From Sediminibacterium roseum (GTDB lineage Bacteria; Bacteroidota; Bacteroidia; Chitinophagales; Chitinophagaceae), in the NCBI RefSeq assembly GCF_009939005.1, contig NZ_JAACJS010000015.1, positions 746,325 through 810,324 of the forward strand: a stretch of 64,000 bases of DNA. The letters run 5' to 3'. Of the stretch, positions 27,115-35,599 are shown piece by piece; position 1 is the first letter of the stretch, and every line of letters starts with the position of its first letter. The position numbers and the translations under genes are program-made. The notes beneath the pieces are model-generated. The model had not been told where the DNA came from. It was given only the letters and a program-made list of their open reading frames with translations, and did not search any database.

Positions 27115-28473
27115 ATGTGGCTCAACAACATCCTCGAAACCATTGGCAATACTCCCCTGATCAGGCTCAATAAGATCACGAAAGACATACCCGCAACTGT
27201 TTTGGCGAAAGTGGATTATTTCAATCCCGGCAACTCCATCAAAGACCGCATGGCGCTGAAGATGGTAGAAGTGGCCGAGAAAGAAGGCAAGCTGAAACCC
27301 GGCGGTACCATCATCGAAGGAACAAGTGGAAATACGGGCATGGGCCTTGCCCTGGCGGCCTGTGTGAAAGGTTACAAATGCATCTTCGTTACCACCGACA
27401 AACAATCCAAAGAGAAAGCAGACATATTGAAAGCGGTTGGCGCAGAAGTGATCGTTTGCCCCACAAACGTTCTGCCCGAAGACCCTAAAAGTTATTATTC
27501 CGTTGCCAAACGACTCGGCAAAGAGATCCCGAATTCAATGTACATGAACCAGTACGATAACCTGGCGAACCGCCAGGCGCACTACGAAAGTACAGGCCCC
27601 GAAATATGGGAGCAGACAGAAGGAAAGATCACTCACCTTGTTTGCACCGCGGGAACCGGCGGAACCATCGTTGGTTCTGCGATGTACCTCAAAGAAAAAA
27701 ATCCGAACATAAAAGTATGGGCCATCGATGTATACGGTTCATTGCTTACCAAATATTTTAATACGGGTGAAATAGACATGAACGAAGTGCACCCGTACAT
27801 ATCCGAAGGATTCGGAGAAGACTTTGTGCCACAGAATTACGACATGAGCGTAATAGATAAATTTGAACAGGTAACGGATAAAGACGGCGCCGTAATGGCA
27901 AGACGCATCGCCAAAGAAGAAGGTCTCTTTTGCGGGTACAGCGCCGGCAGTTGCCTGCAGGGATTGATGCAACTCAAATCAACACTCACAAAAGATGATG
28001 TGGTGGTATGTATCTTCCACGACCATGGCAGCCGCTACGTAGGAAAAATTTACAACGACCAGTGGATGATGGAACGCGGTTTCTTGGATGTAAAAACTTT
28101 TAAAGACATCGTAAGCGGGCGCAGCTCTCAACGCCTTGTAACCCTCGAGCCAACGCACACGGTTGCGGAAGCCGTTGAAATGATGAAGAAATACGATATC
28201 GAGCACATCCCTGTAATGAGCAACGGCGATTCCATCGGCGCGGTTAGTGAAAACGGTTTGTTCCAGAAAGTATTCAGCAATCATCCTGAAATAAAAACCG
28301 CAACTGTTGAAAGCGTACTGGAACCCGCCTACCCGGTTGTTGCTTTTGATACACCGGTTGAAAGACTGGGCAGCCTCATCACAAAAGAAAACGGCGCGGT
28401 ACTTGCAAAGGATGAAAAGGGCGAATACCACATCGTTACAAAATATGATGTGATACAAAGCCTGGCGAAATAA
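27115..28473 (+). CDS. Cystathionine beta-synthase with C-terminal CBS domain pair
   Basis: A PLP enzyme joining serine (or O-acetylserine) with homocysteine to cystathionine. The 452 residues start ILETIGNTPLIRLNKI; NPGNSIKDRMA carries the PLP lysine and EGTSGNTGMGLAL binds the substrate carboxylate; GTGGT binds the PLP phosphate. Residues about 335-450 form two CBS repeats (TVAEAVEMMKKYDIEHIPVM; GAVLAKDEKGEYHIVTKYDVI), which in eukaryotic CBS bind S-adenosylmethionine. Heme-binding N-terminal residues of human CBS are absent. Cysteine synthase is the main alternative, but length and CBS domains favour CBS. The next gene follows after 21 bp. Confidence 0.9.
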   Translation: MWLNNILETIGNTPLIRLNKITKDIPATVLAKVDYFNPGNSIKDRMALKMVEVAEKEGKLKPGGTIIEGTSGNTGMGLALAACVKGYKCIFVTTDKQSKEKADILKAVGAEVIVCPTNVLPEDPKSYYSVAKRLGKEIPNSMYMNQYDNLANRQAHYESTGPEIWEQTEGKITHLVCTAGTGGTIVGSAMYLKEKNPNIKVWAIDVYGSLLTKYFNTGEIDMNEVHPYISEGFGEDFVPQNYDMSVIDKFEQVTDKDGAVMARRIAKEEGLFCGYSAGSCLQGLMQLKSTLTKDDVVVCIFHDHGSRYVGKIYNDQWMMERGFLDVKTFKDIVSGRSSQRLVTLEPTHTVAEAVEMMKKYDIEHIPVMSNGDSIGAVSENGLFQKVFSNHPEIKTATVESVLEPAYPVVAFDTPVERLGSLITKENGAVLAKDEKGEYHIVTKYDVIQSLAK

Positions 28474-28494
28474 TTTTACTGTTACACTCCCCCT

Positions 28495-29067
28495 ATGTTC
28501 GGACTCATCCTCGAAATGTTCAGATCGGCGATCATTGTTGGCGCCGCAGTTTTGGTTTGCTATGTGCTCGGAAAGATCTTCAGGAAAAAAGTCAGGTATG
28601 TGACCATGCTCGGTTTTGCCTGCACCGCATTCCTGCTGCTGGTATTTTTGAAGATGACCTCTTTCTATTTTATTTCCGGGGGATACGAGTACAGGAGCTT
28701 ACCTGTGCGATCACCTGTTGACATCAAAGAAACCGACGTTGGCACCTTCATCAATGCCCCTGCCCCAAATACAGGCGCAGGCAAATACGATATTGACCGC
28801 CTCGCTATTTCGCGCAGCAACCAGACCATTTATTTCCGGGCGAAAGATGTTCCTGACACTGTTTTTGCATACAACTACAAGACCTTCGAGCTCAAGCCCG
28901 CCAAACAACAGGTTGCGTTGTTTGAATTCGACGAACTGTATTCAAACTACCACAACAAGATCATTGCACCCGCGTATTTTTTGTTTGTGATCGTTTGTTT
29001 TTTAGTGATGATCTTCTTCCGCAAACGTGAAAGAGAAAAGGATGATTCAACAGGTTTCACGGACTAA
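28495..29067 (+). CDS. Membrane protein of unknown function downstream of CBS
   Basis: A 190-residue protein with two N-terminal membrane helices (about 9-27 and 35-58), a middle soluble part (about 60-155) that should face the periplasm, and a third helix (about 161-178) followed by a charged tail (RKREREKDDSTGFTD). I recognise no domain. It is 21 bp after the cystathionine beta-synthase gene and very likely in the same operon. A hairpin with a T run at 29105 may end it. Confidence 0.6.
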   Translation: MFGLILEMFRSAIIVGAAVLVCYVLGKIFRKKVRYVTMLGFACTAFLLLVFLKMTSFYFISGGYEYRSLPVRSPVDIKETDVGTFINAPAPNTGAGKYDIDRLAISRSNQTIYFRAKDVPDTVFAYNYKTFELKPAKQQVALFEFDELYSNYHNKIIAPAYFLFVIVCFLVMIFFRKREREKDDSTGFTD

Positions 29068-29104
29068 CAGTTGGCTGCAGGATATCTCCATCAATAGACA
29101 CAAA

Positions 29105-29130
29105 GCTTGCGAACTGCAGCAAGCATTTTT
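29105..29130 (+). terminator. Weak terminator after the CBS operon
   Basis: GCTTGC and GCAAGC form a 6-bp stem with an 8-nt loop followed by ATTTTT, 38 bp after the stop codon. The short stem makes the call modest. Confidence 0.4.
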
Positions 29131-29133
29131 GCG

Positions 29134-29898
29134 TTACCATCTGCGCAATTGGCCCTTGTCGAAGACCCATGTGGCCGTAACGATTTTTTGTTCATCGGTC
29201 AATTCATACCACGGTCCCATCTTTGTATTTACAGGGTTCAATACAATATGCATATCCTGCGCGGGCATATAACCTTCTGCGAGCAGGTAGATCTTTTTCC
29301 CAGTTGATCGCTGTACGGCCATGTCTACCACTATTTCCGCATGTCCCGGTGCACCGCCTTTTACAAACACATCTCCGGCCTGCATTGAGTAGACATCGTT
29401 CACCCGTTTCATCGATTGCTCCAGCGTGTAACTGCCGCAGTACACGAAAACGGTTTCCATGAATTTCAAAAAACTGCCGCGGGTATCTGCGGCGTTGTTC
29501 TTGAGATAAGCCGCGAACTGGTAGTAAGTCCGGTCACCTTTCAAAAACCGGATGCTGTCGTACATCCCTTTACCAAAAAAATATTCACCACGCAATCGCA
29601 TCACCGCATCTGCGCATTGCTGAAGGTCTTTGGCACCGGTAGAAACATCGAGTACGGCATAATGCAGCGATTGATTCGGTTTTACGGCGCCGTTGTAGAA
29701 ATAAATGGTTTTGTCTTTGCGCAGCGGAAGCCTGCGCAGGTATTCTGCGAACGACCCCGGCGCTACGGGAACCCGCTCAAACCCTTGCGGCAAAGGGATG
29801 TCCGCAACCGATCGCATCGAAACATCAAACGCAGGAAAGGTGATAGGTGTGGCGGCGAAGGAAAAGAACAGGAGCAGCCTGCAAATAGCGGTAAGCAT
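29134..29898 (-). CDS. DUF4846 exported protein
   Basis: A 254-residue protein with a signal peptide (MLTAICRLLLFFSFAATP). The rest matches what I know as DUF4846: GFERVPVAPGSFAEYLRRLPL near the N-terminus, YAVLDVSTGAKDLQQCADAVMRLRGEY (described by its positions, about 80-106), and PGHAEIVVDMA with AEGYMPAQDMHIV later. The family is common in Bacteroidota and has no established function that I know. It converges on the CBS operon and diverges from the metal-receptor gene. Confidence 0.8.
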   Translation of the reverse strand: MLTAICRLLLFFSFAATPITFPAFDVSMRSVADIPLPQGFERVPVAPGSFAEYLRRLPLRKDKTIYFYNGAVKPNQSLHYAVLDVSTGAKDLQQCADAVMRLRGEYFFGKGMYDSIRFLKGDRTYYQFAAYLKNNAADTRGSFLKFMETVFVYCGSYTLEQSMKRVNDVYSMQAGDVFVKGGAPGHAEIVVDMAVQRSTGKKIYLLAEGYMPAQDMHIVLNPVNTKMGPWYELTDEQKIVTATWVFDKGQLRRW

Positions 29899-29976
29899 AG
29901 CATTGGTTTTTTCAATGATTCATCCACCGGAATTTTTCACAAACGCATGCTGTTAAACTTCTCAGTATTTTTACGG

Positions 29977-30756
29977 ATGCGTTTTTTTGTCGATCAATTG
30001 CAGCGGAACATACAACTACCTGAACACCCCATGCGCATTGTTTCGCTGGTGCCTTCGCAAACGGAGTTGCTGGCAGACCTGGGGCTGGAAGAAGAAGTGA
30101 TCGGCATTACCAAATTTTGTGTGCATCCCGGGGAATGGTTCAGGAGCAAGACAAGGATCGGCGGCACCAAAACGGTGAACATAGAACTGGTGAGAACGTT
30201 ACGGCCCGATCTTATCATTGCCAACAAGGAAGAGAATGTAAAGGAGCAGATCAACGCGCTGGAGGCCATTGCACCGGTTTGGGTAAGCGACGTGAACAAC
30301 ATCAACGATGCACTCCAAATGATCGAAAGCATCGGCCGCATTACGCATAAAAATACGGAAGCGGAACGATTGACCGCCCGGTTGAAAGATGATCTTGCGG
30401 CAATGGCGCAACCCAAAGAAAAAATACGCACGGCTTATCTCATCTGGAAAGACCCTTATATGGCCGCCGGCGGCGACACTTTTATCAGCGATGTGCTGCG
30501 CCTGGCCGGGTTTGAAAATGTATTACAGTCGGAACCGCGCTATCCTTCTGTCACTCCCGAAATATTGCGCGAAAAAGAAACAGCTCTTGTAATGCTCTCA
30601 TCCGAGCCTTATCCTTTCAAACAAAAACACGTTGATGAGCTGCAGGCACAACTGCCAGGAGCAAAGATCATTTGCGTAGACGGCGAGATCTTCAGCTGGT
30701 ATGGGAGCAGGATGAAATACATGAAGGATTATATCGCGCAATTGCGGCTTTCATAG
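29977..30756 (+). CDS. Helical-backbone metal-receptor (BtuF/periplasmic-binding-like) protein without signal peptide
   Basis: A 259-residue protein of the class III periplasmic-binding fold that usually binds vitamin B12 or ferric siderophores. MRIVSLVPSQTELLADLG is the family opening; IGGTKTVNIELVRTLRPDLIIANKEENV and AYLIWKDPYMAAGGDTFISD follow. No signal peptide or lipobox precedes it: the frame runs upstream to 29416, but that part only shadows the DUF4846 gene. The start could be ATG 29977 or 29947. No ABC permease or ATPase is near, so a cytosolic binding role is likely, ligand unknown. Confidence 0.78.
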   Translation: MRFFVDQLQRNIQLPEHPMRIVSLVPSQTELLADLGLEEEVIGITKFCVHPGEWFRSKTRIGGTKTVNIELVRTLRPDLIIANKEENVKEQINALEAIAPVWVSDVNNINDALQMIESIGRITHKNTEAERLTARLKDDLAAMAQPKEKIRTAYLIWKDPYMAAGGDTFISDVLRLAGFENVLQSEPRYPSVTPEILREKETALVMLSSEPYPFKQKHVDELQAQLPGAKIICVDGEIFSWYGSRMKYMKDYIAQLRLS

Positions 30757-30822
30757 GAAAAGCTAACAACCGTTTGCGCCACTTAAAGTATCTTGCCCAT
30801 CCATCAAACAATAGCTATACCC

Positions 30823-31890
30823 ATGAAAAAATACAGTGCCGGCGTTCTTTTTGGTAAAGAACTGGAAGCGTTATACAACGACGCAAAAGACAATGAGTTT
30901 GCGCTCCCTGCGGTGAATACGATCGGTACCAATACCATCAATGCCGTATTGGAAACAGCGGCCAAGGTAAACTCGCCCGTGATCATCCAGTTCTCCAACG
31001 GAGGCGCGCAGTTCATCGCGGGAAAGGGCATGCCGAACGACCAGTTGCAGGCCAATATTTCCGGCGGCATCTCCGGCGCCCTGCATATTCACAATGTGGC
31101 CAAACACTATGGCGTTCCGGTGGTATTGCATACCGACCATGCCGCTAAAAAATGGCTGCCATGGGTAAGTGGTTTGATCGATGCGGGCGAACAGTTCTAC
31201 AAAGAAAAAGGGCAACCGCTTTTCAGCTCGCATATGCTCGATCTCTCTGAAGAACCGATCGAAGAGAACATCCATACTTCTGTTGAATTCTACAAACGCA
31301 TGGCGCCGCTCGGTATGAGCATCGAAATTGAACTCGGTGTTACGGGTGGCGAAGAAGACGGCGTTGACAACAGCGGCATCGAAAACGATAAACTGTACAC
31401 GCAACCGCAACACGTTGCCTACTCTTATACCGAACTCAGCAAAGTAGGTAACTTATTTACCGTTGCCGCCGCCTTTGGAAATGTGCACGGGGTGTACAGT
31501 CCAGGTAATGTGGAGTTAAGACCCGTGATCCTGAAAAACAGCCAGGACTATATTGAGCAGGAACTGAAAACAAAAAAGAAACCTGTATACTTTGTGTTCC
31601 ACGGCGGAAGCGGCTCACCGCAGCACCAGATCCGCGAAGCGATCAGTTATGGTGCCATCAAAATGAACATCGATACCGATCTGCAATGGGCGTTCTGGGA
31701 AGGCATTCACCAGTTCTACCAAAAGAATGAAGCTTACCTGCAAGGACAACTCGGCAATCCCGAAGGGCCGGAAAAACCAAACAAAAAATACTACGATCCG
31801 CGCGTATGGCTGCGCAAAGCAGAAGAAAGTTTCAGCAAGCGTTTGGAAGTGGCTTTCGAAGACCTGAACTGCATCAACAGGAACGCATAG
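30823..31890 (+). CDS. fbaA: Class II fructose-bisphosphate aldolase
   Basis: Cleaves fructose-1,6-bisphosphate in glycolysis and reverses it in gluconeogenesis, using Zn2+. The 355 residues closely follow E. coli FbaA: HTDHAAKKWLPW and NVHGVYSPGNVELRP hold metal-ligand histidines, FVFHGGSGS another, and the C-terminus PNKKYYDPRVWLRKAEES is almost identical. The longest frame starts at TTG 30793; the ATG at 30823 (MKKYSAGVLFG) fits the family. A class I aldolase follows 183 bp downstream. Confidence 0.95.
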   Translation: MKKYSAGVLFGKELEALYNDAKDNEFALPAVNTIGTNTINAVLETAAKVNSPVIIQFSNGGAQFIAGKGMPNDQLQANISGGISGALHIHNVAKHYGVPVVLHTDHAAKKWLPWVSGLIDAGEQFYKEKGQPLFSSHMLDLSEEPIEENIHTSVEFYKRMAPLGMSIEIELGVTGGEEDGVDNSGIENDKLYTQPQHVAYSYTELSKVGNLFTVAAAFGNVHGVYSPGNVELRPVILKNSQDYIEQELKTKKKPVYFVFHGGSGSPQHQIREAISYGAIKMNIDTDLQWAFWEGIHQFYQKNEAYLQGQLGNPEGPEKPNKKYYDPRVWLRKAEESFSKRLEVAFEDLNCINRNA

Positions 31891-31921
31891 CAATACAAGA
31901 CAAGATCATAAGCATACAAGA

Positions 31922-31955
31922 ACAAGGCACAGGTTTTAACAAGCTTGTGCCTTGT
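31922..31955 (+). terminator. Hairpin after fbaA
   Basis: ACAAGGCACA and TGTGCCTTGT form a perfect 10-bp stem with a 14-nt loop, followed by GTGTTTCTC. The T run is poor, so it may terminate weakly or stabilise the fbaA mRNA end. Confidence 0.5.
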
Positions 31956-32007
31956 GTGTTTCTCACACATTCTTTGGCCAAAAAAACAAGGGATATTTTT
32001 TGGCATA

Positions 32008-32021
32008 CTAACAATTGTTAG
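32008..32021. promoter_or_regulatory. 14-bp palindrome upstream of fbaB
   Basis: CTAACAATTGTTAG is a perfect palindrome 52 bp before the fbaB ATG, between the two aldolase genes. It is the right size for a dimeric repressor site. No regulator is known from the sequence. Confidence 0.4.
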
Positions 32022-32072
32022 CAACCTTTGTGAACCGCTTTCAGCGATTGCTAAAACCAAAAAATCTTCTTC

Positions 32073-33131
32073 ATGCCTAACCAGAAACTTCTTGATCTTT
32101 TGGGCGATTCAGCCGCCTATCTTCTCGACCACAAGTGTACAACGATCGATAAAAACGGGATCCATTTGCCTGCGCCCACGCATGTGGACGATATCTGGAT
32201 CAACAGCAACCGGAGCAACCAGACCCTGCGCAGCCTGCAGTCGCTCCTCGACCATGGCCGCCTGGGTGGAACGGGATACTGCAGTATTTTCCCGGTGGAC
32301 CAGGGGATTGAACACAGCGGTGGTTCGGCATTTGCCCCCAACCCGATCTATTTCGATCCAGAGAACATCATCAAGCTCGCCATCGAAGGCGGCTGCAATG
32401 GCGTTGCTTCTACGTATGGTGTGTTGGGATTGATGAGCCGCAAGTATGCGCACAAGATCCCGTTCATTGTAAAGATAAACCACAACGAGTTTCTGAGCAT
32501 GCCCAACCGTTTCGACCAGACCATGTTCGGAACCATTAAAAGCGCATGGAACATGGGCGCTGTTGCCGTGGGCGCAACGATCTACTGGGGAAGTGCAGAA
32601 AGTTCGCGCCAGCTCAAAGAAGTGGCTGAAGCCTTCGAAATGGCGCATGAGCTTGGCATGGCTACGATACTCTGGTGCTATCTGCGCAACGAAGGTTTTA
32701 AAGTAGATGGCGTGGATTATCATACCGCTGCAGATCTTACCGGGCAGGCAAACCACCTGGGCGTAACGCTGCAGGCAGACATCATCAAGCAGAAATTACC
32801 TACCAATAACGGGGGGTACCTTGCTACGAAACATGGCAAGACCAACAAACTTGTTTACGAAAAACTAACCACCGATCACCCGATCGATCTTTGCCGTTAC
32901 CAGGTGCTCAATTGCTACAACGGGCGCATTGGCCTCATCAACTCAGGGGGCGAGAGCAAGGGCGCGAGCGATATGGCCGAAGCAGTTACCACCGCGGTGA
33001 TCAACAAACGCGCCGGCGGCATGGGCCTTATCCTCGGCCGCAAAGCCTTCCAGCGCCCGATGAACGAGGGGATCGAAATGCTCAATGCAATACAGGATAT
33101 TTACCTCGACCCATCCGTTACGATAGCATAA
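32073..33131 (+). CDS. fbaB: Class I fructose-bisphosphate aldolase, DhnA/FbaB type
   Basis: Schiff-base aldolase of the DhnA family, the same reaction as FbaA without metal. The 352 residues parallel E. coli Fba[55 protein letters not shown] (Lys239 is the likely Schiff-base residue), [19 protein letters not shown] and [18 protein letters not shown]. In E. coli FbaB works mainly in gluconeogenesis; the same is inferred here. It has a separate leader of about 180 bp containing a palindrome, so it may be controlled independently of fbaA. Confidence 0.93.
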   Translation: MPNQKLLDLLGDSAAYLLDHKCTTIDKNGIHLPAPTHVDDIWINSNRSNQTLRSLQSLLDHGRLGGTGYCSIFPVDQGIEHSGGSAFAPNPIYFDPENIIKLAIEGGCNGVASTYGVLGLMSRKYAHKIPFIVKINHNEFLSMPNRFDQTMFGTIKSAWNMGAVAVGATIYWGSAESSRQLKEVAEAFEMAHELGMATILWCYLRNEGFKVDGVDYHTAADLTGQANHLGVTLQADIIKQKLPTNNGGYLATKHGKTNKLVYEKLTTDHPIDLCRYQVLNCYNGRIGLINSGGESKGASDMAEAVTTAVINKRAGGMGLILGRKAFQRPMNEGIEMLNAIQDIYLDPSVTIA

Positions 33132-33137
33132 GAACCA

Positions 33138-33189
33138 GGAGCCGGGAGTTGGCGGTGGTAAAATCATCCCACCCCTAACTCCCGGCTCC
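33138..33189. repeat. Long GC-rich inverted repeat between fbaB and accD
   Basis: GGAGCCGGGAGTT and AACTCCCGGCTCC are perfect 13-bp arms 26 bp apart; within the spacer GGTGG and CCACC extend the pairing. It begins 7 bp after the fbaB stop. There is no T run, so it is not a standard terminator; mRNA stabilisation or a REP-like dispersed repeat are options. Confidence 0.6.
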
Positions 33190-33247
33190 AAACTACTGAC
33201 TCCTCAAGCGTTTTTCCTTATCTTCACCGCCCCAATCGAAGACCGTT

Positions 33248-34168
33248 ATGAAAAAAGAACGTGAAGAAGATTTTGAAGCCAACCTGACAGGTGACGAAAG
33301 CCAGGGCGAGGACCAGGCGAAACCCCGTTGGTTCAACCGGATCAGGAAAGGTATTTTGACTTCTACGGCTGATAAAAAAGAAACACCGGAGGGCCTGTGG
33401 AACAAGTGCCCCGAGTGCAACTACATCTGCACCACCAGCGAACTCAAAGAAAACCTCTACGTTTGCCCCAAATGCAACCACCACCACCGCATTGGCAGCG
33501 AAGAATATTTCGAGATCATATTCGACAACAAAGAATATACTGAACTATTCGGGAACATCCAGAGCATCGACAAGCTCGGCTTCACCGATCTCAAACCATA
33601 CCAGAAACGCCTCGACGATATTCATTCGAAAACCGATCTGAAAGATTCCATGCGTGTTGGCGTTGGTAAGGCCAATGGCGAAGGACTTGTGGTGGCCTGT
33701 ATGGATTTCGAATTCATCGGCGGATCGCTGGGTAGCGTTATGGGAGAAAAATTCAGTCGCGCGGTAGACTACTGCATCGAACACAGGCTCCCCTATCTCG
33801 TCATCAGTAAAAGCGGTGGCGCAAGAATGATGGAGAGCGCGTTCAGTCTTATGCAGCTCGCCAAAACCAGTGGTAAACTTTCGCAGTTGAGCGATGCCAA
33901 ACTGCCTTACATATCGTTGCTTACCGACCCTACCTTCGGTGGCATCTCCGCAAGTTTCGGAATGCTCGGCGACCTGAATATCGCCGAACCCGGCGCCCTG
34001 ATCGGGTTTGCGGGGCCCCGCGTGATCAAGGAAACCATCAAAAAAGACCTTCCGGAAGGCTTCCAGCGCAGCGAATTTTTGCTGGAGCACGGCTTTCTCG
34101 ATTTTATCGTTGACAGGAAAAACCTGAAAGACAAACTTGCACAAATGGTGCTGCTTTTTAGGAGCTAA
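33248..34168 (+). CDS. accD: Acetyl-CoA carboxylase, carboxyltransferase beta subunit
   Basis: Forms malonyl-CoA with AccA, the first step of fatty-acid synthesis. The 306 residues have an N-terminal charged extension (about 45 residues, including [19 protein letters not shown]), then the AccD zinc ribbon CPEC...CPKC (about residues 57-79) and a crotonase-like domain with [11 protein letters not shown] and [15 protein letters not shown]. No accA is nearby, as is common. The N-terminal acidic extension is longer than in E. coli AccD. Confidence 0.95.
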   Translation: MKKEREEDFEANLTGDESQGEDQAKPRWFNRIRKGILTSTADKKETPEGLWNKCPECNYICTTSELKENLYVCPKCNHHHRIGSEEYFEIIFDNKEYTELFGNIQSIDKLGFTDLKPYQKRLDDIHSKTDLKDSMRVGVGKANGEGLVVACMDFEFIGGSLGSVMGEKFSRAVDYCIEHRLPYLVISKSGGARMMESAFSLMQLAKTSGKLSQLSDAKLPYISLLTDPTFGGISASFGMLGDLNIAEPGALIGFAGPRVIKETIKKDLPEGFQRSEFLLEHGFLDFIVDRKNLKDKLAQMVLLFRS

Positions 34169-34180
34169 ACCCCTGTTATT

Positions 34181-34212
34181 AATTATTAATTAGGAATTAG
34201 GAATTAATAATT
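34181..34212. repeat. AT-rich inverted repeat between accD and smpB
   Basis: AATTATTAATT and AATTAATAATT are perfect 11-bp arms with a 10-nt spacer, 13 bp after accD. Very low GC against its surroundings. It may be a weak terminator or a protein-binding or bending site. Confidence 0.5.
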
Positions 34213-34301
34213 GAGAGGAGTGCTTTTATGTAAATGAGCCGGTGCCGATTGTTTATACTGATTATTCATTTTATTCATTTGCTAATTTGCACGCTGTGGA
34301 A

Positions 34302-34730
34302 ATGAACAACCGTCAAGCCTATTTCAATTACCACATAGAAGACAAATATGTGGCGGGAATTGCTTTGATGGGAACCGAGGTAAAATCCATCCGTGCGGGC
34401 AAACTGAGTTTCAATGATTCGTTTTGTTTGTTCGATAAAGGAGAACTGTGGGTGCGCGCACTTTTTATCGCATCGTATTCGCATGGCACATCCAACAACC
34501 ACATAGAGGTACACGACAGGAAATTGCTGCTCAATAAGCGCGAACTGAACAAACTGCAGACACGCATGAAAGAGAAAGGCTACACCATTATACCTCTGAA
34601 AGTTTTCTTTAACGAGAAGAACCTGGTAAAAGTGGAGATCGGCCTGGGCCGCGGTAAGAAATTACACGACAAAAGAGAGACGATCAAAAGCCGTGATGTT
34701 GAAAAAGAGATCAAACGTTACCTGAAATAA
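34302..34730 (+). CDS. smpB: SsrA-binding protein SmpB
   Basis: Binds tmRNA and brings it to stalled ribosomes for trans-translation. The chosen 142-residue form starts MNNRQAYFNYHIEDKYVAGI, as in other SmpB proteins; the upstream ATG-less extension to 34242 has no homology. GTEVKSIRAGK, NNHIEVHDRKLLLNKRE and the basic tail GRGKKLHDKRETIKSRD are all family motifs. The ssrA gene for tmRNA was not seen in this window. Confidence 0.95.
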   Translation: MNNRQAYFNYHIEDKYVAGIALMGTEVKSIRAGKLSFNDSFCLFDKGELWVRALFIASYSHGTSNNHIEVHDRKLLLNKRELNKLQTRMKEKGYTIIPLKVFFNEKNLVKVEIGLGRGKKLHDKRETIKSRDVEKEIKRYLK

Positions 34731-34771
34731 TCAAGGTACAAATGGCATGTAGATCTTTATTTGCGCTTTGC

Positions 34772-35218
34772 TTATTCATCTTCCCTTTTGTATTTCGGCT
34801 TTCGTTCTTCTTTGTAATCGAGTTGTTCGATGAGTGCTTCCGGGGTGGGATTTTTGGTTACCGATACTGCTACCTGGAACAACGCGATGATCAGCAGCAC
34901 AGACCCCACCAATTCCCCCCAGGTGATCCAATAACCCCACCACGCATATACCGCGCCTTTTGCGGGTGCATTGGTTTCGTAGATCACTTCTGCTTTGTCG
35001 CCCTCCGCCCAGTTCCTGAAAACATAACGCGCATCTATGGCATAATTTTTTAAACCTGCCCTGTACAGGGCCTTGGGGATGGAGCGTTTGGTAAGACTGT
35101 CTACCGACCAGTGAATAACAGCCGGTACTTTTTCTCCATCAAAATAATCGGGTTGGCGTGTGAATAAAATGTAACATCCGAAACAGACGAGATATAATAT
35201 AAAGACAAGTTTATTCAA
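34772..35218 (-). CDS. Two-helix membrane protein of unknown function
   Basis: A 148-residue protein with an N-terminal hydrophobic helix (about 3-20, LVFILYLVCFGCYILFT), a soluble middle part (about 25-90) and a second helix (about 98-118, WGELVGSVLLIIALFQVAV), then a highly charged tail (YKEERKPKYKREDE). The middle part, which resembles the small DUF3592-like loops of other Bacteroidota membrane proteins, probably faces the periplasm. No motif gives a function. It converges on smpB. Confidence 0.55.
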   Translation of the reverse strand: MNKLVFILYLVCFGCYILFTRQPDYFDGEKVPAVIHWSVDSLTKRSIPKALYRAGLKNYAIDARYVFRNWAEGDKAEVIYETNAPAKGAVYAWWGYWITWGELVGSVLLIIALFQVAVSVTKNPTPEALIEQLDYKEERKPKYKREDE

Positions 35219-35240
35219 GCTTCGAAATTACAAAAGATAG

Positions 35241-35265
35241 CCACAGATTGCACAGATTAACACAG
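35241..35265 (+). repeat. Diverged member of a CCACGGATT-type dispersed repeat
   Basis: This stretch (CCACAGATTGCACAGATTAA plus CACAG) has the same triple CAC-(A/G)GATT organisation as the left arm at 39781. A possible decayed partner arm (GATTGTTGTGG) follows at about 35268-35278. It lies just upstream of the minus-strand two-helix gene. Confidence 0.5.
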
Positions 35266-35344
35266 TTGATTGTTGTGGTATAGATTAATCAGCGATAACT
35301 AGCGCTGGCCTCAATTTTGCATCACTAATTCAAACCCAAAAACC

Positions 35345-35515
35345 ATGGAAAAAAAACCTCAAATACCCGAAAACCAGGACGACAAATCACGGCTCAACGA
35401 CGAGCCCCTGGAGAAAGAAGTGGATATCGACAGCAAGATCCACGAAACTTCACCCAATCTGATACAGAAAGAGGACCATCATATCCCGATTGATGATGAA
35501 GTCAAGAACGGCTGA
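35345..35515 (+). CDS. Small hydrophilic protein, unrecognised
   Basis: A 56-residue, strongly acidic and polar protein (30% Asp/Glu) starting MEKKPQIPENQDDKSRLNDE and ending IPIDDEVKNG, with no hydrophobic segment; it is probably intrinsically disordered. An ATG, a plausible -7-like CAATTTTG upstream (35313 region) and a very strong terminator directly behind (35547) support expression as a single gene. Function is unknown; stress-related small acidic proteins would be one idea. Confidence 0.5.
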   Translation: MEKKPQIPENQDDKSRLNDEPLEKEVDIDSKIHETSPNLIQKEDHHIPIDDEVKNG

Positions 35516-35546
35516 TCACCGAATAAGAATAAGAAGCAAGAGAAAA

Positions 35547-35596
35547 GCAACAGGAACAACGTGCATTGTATGCCCTATGTTCCTGTTGCTTTTTTT
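35547..35596 (+). terminator. Strong terminator after the 35345 small gene
   Basis: GCAACAGGAAC and GTTCCTGTTGC form a perfect 11-bp stem with a 21-nt loop and a run of seven Ts. It begins 31 bp after the stop. Confidence 0.85.
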
Positions 35597-35599
35597 ACA

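Noticed and set aside
29416..29976. N-terminal extension of the metal-receptor frame
   Set aside because: The extension only shadows the DUF4846 gene on the other strand and has no family similarity; start placed at 29977.
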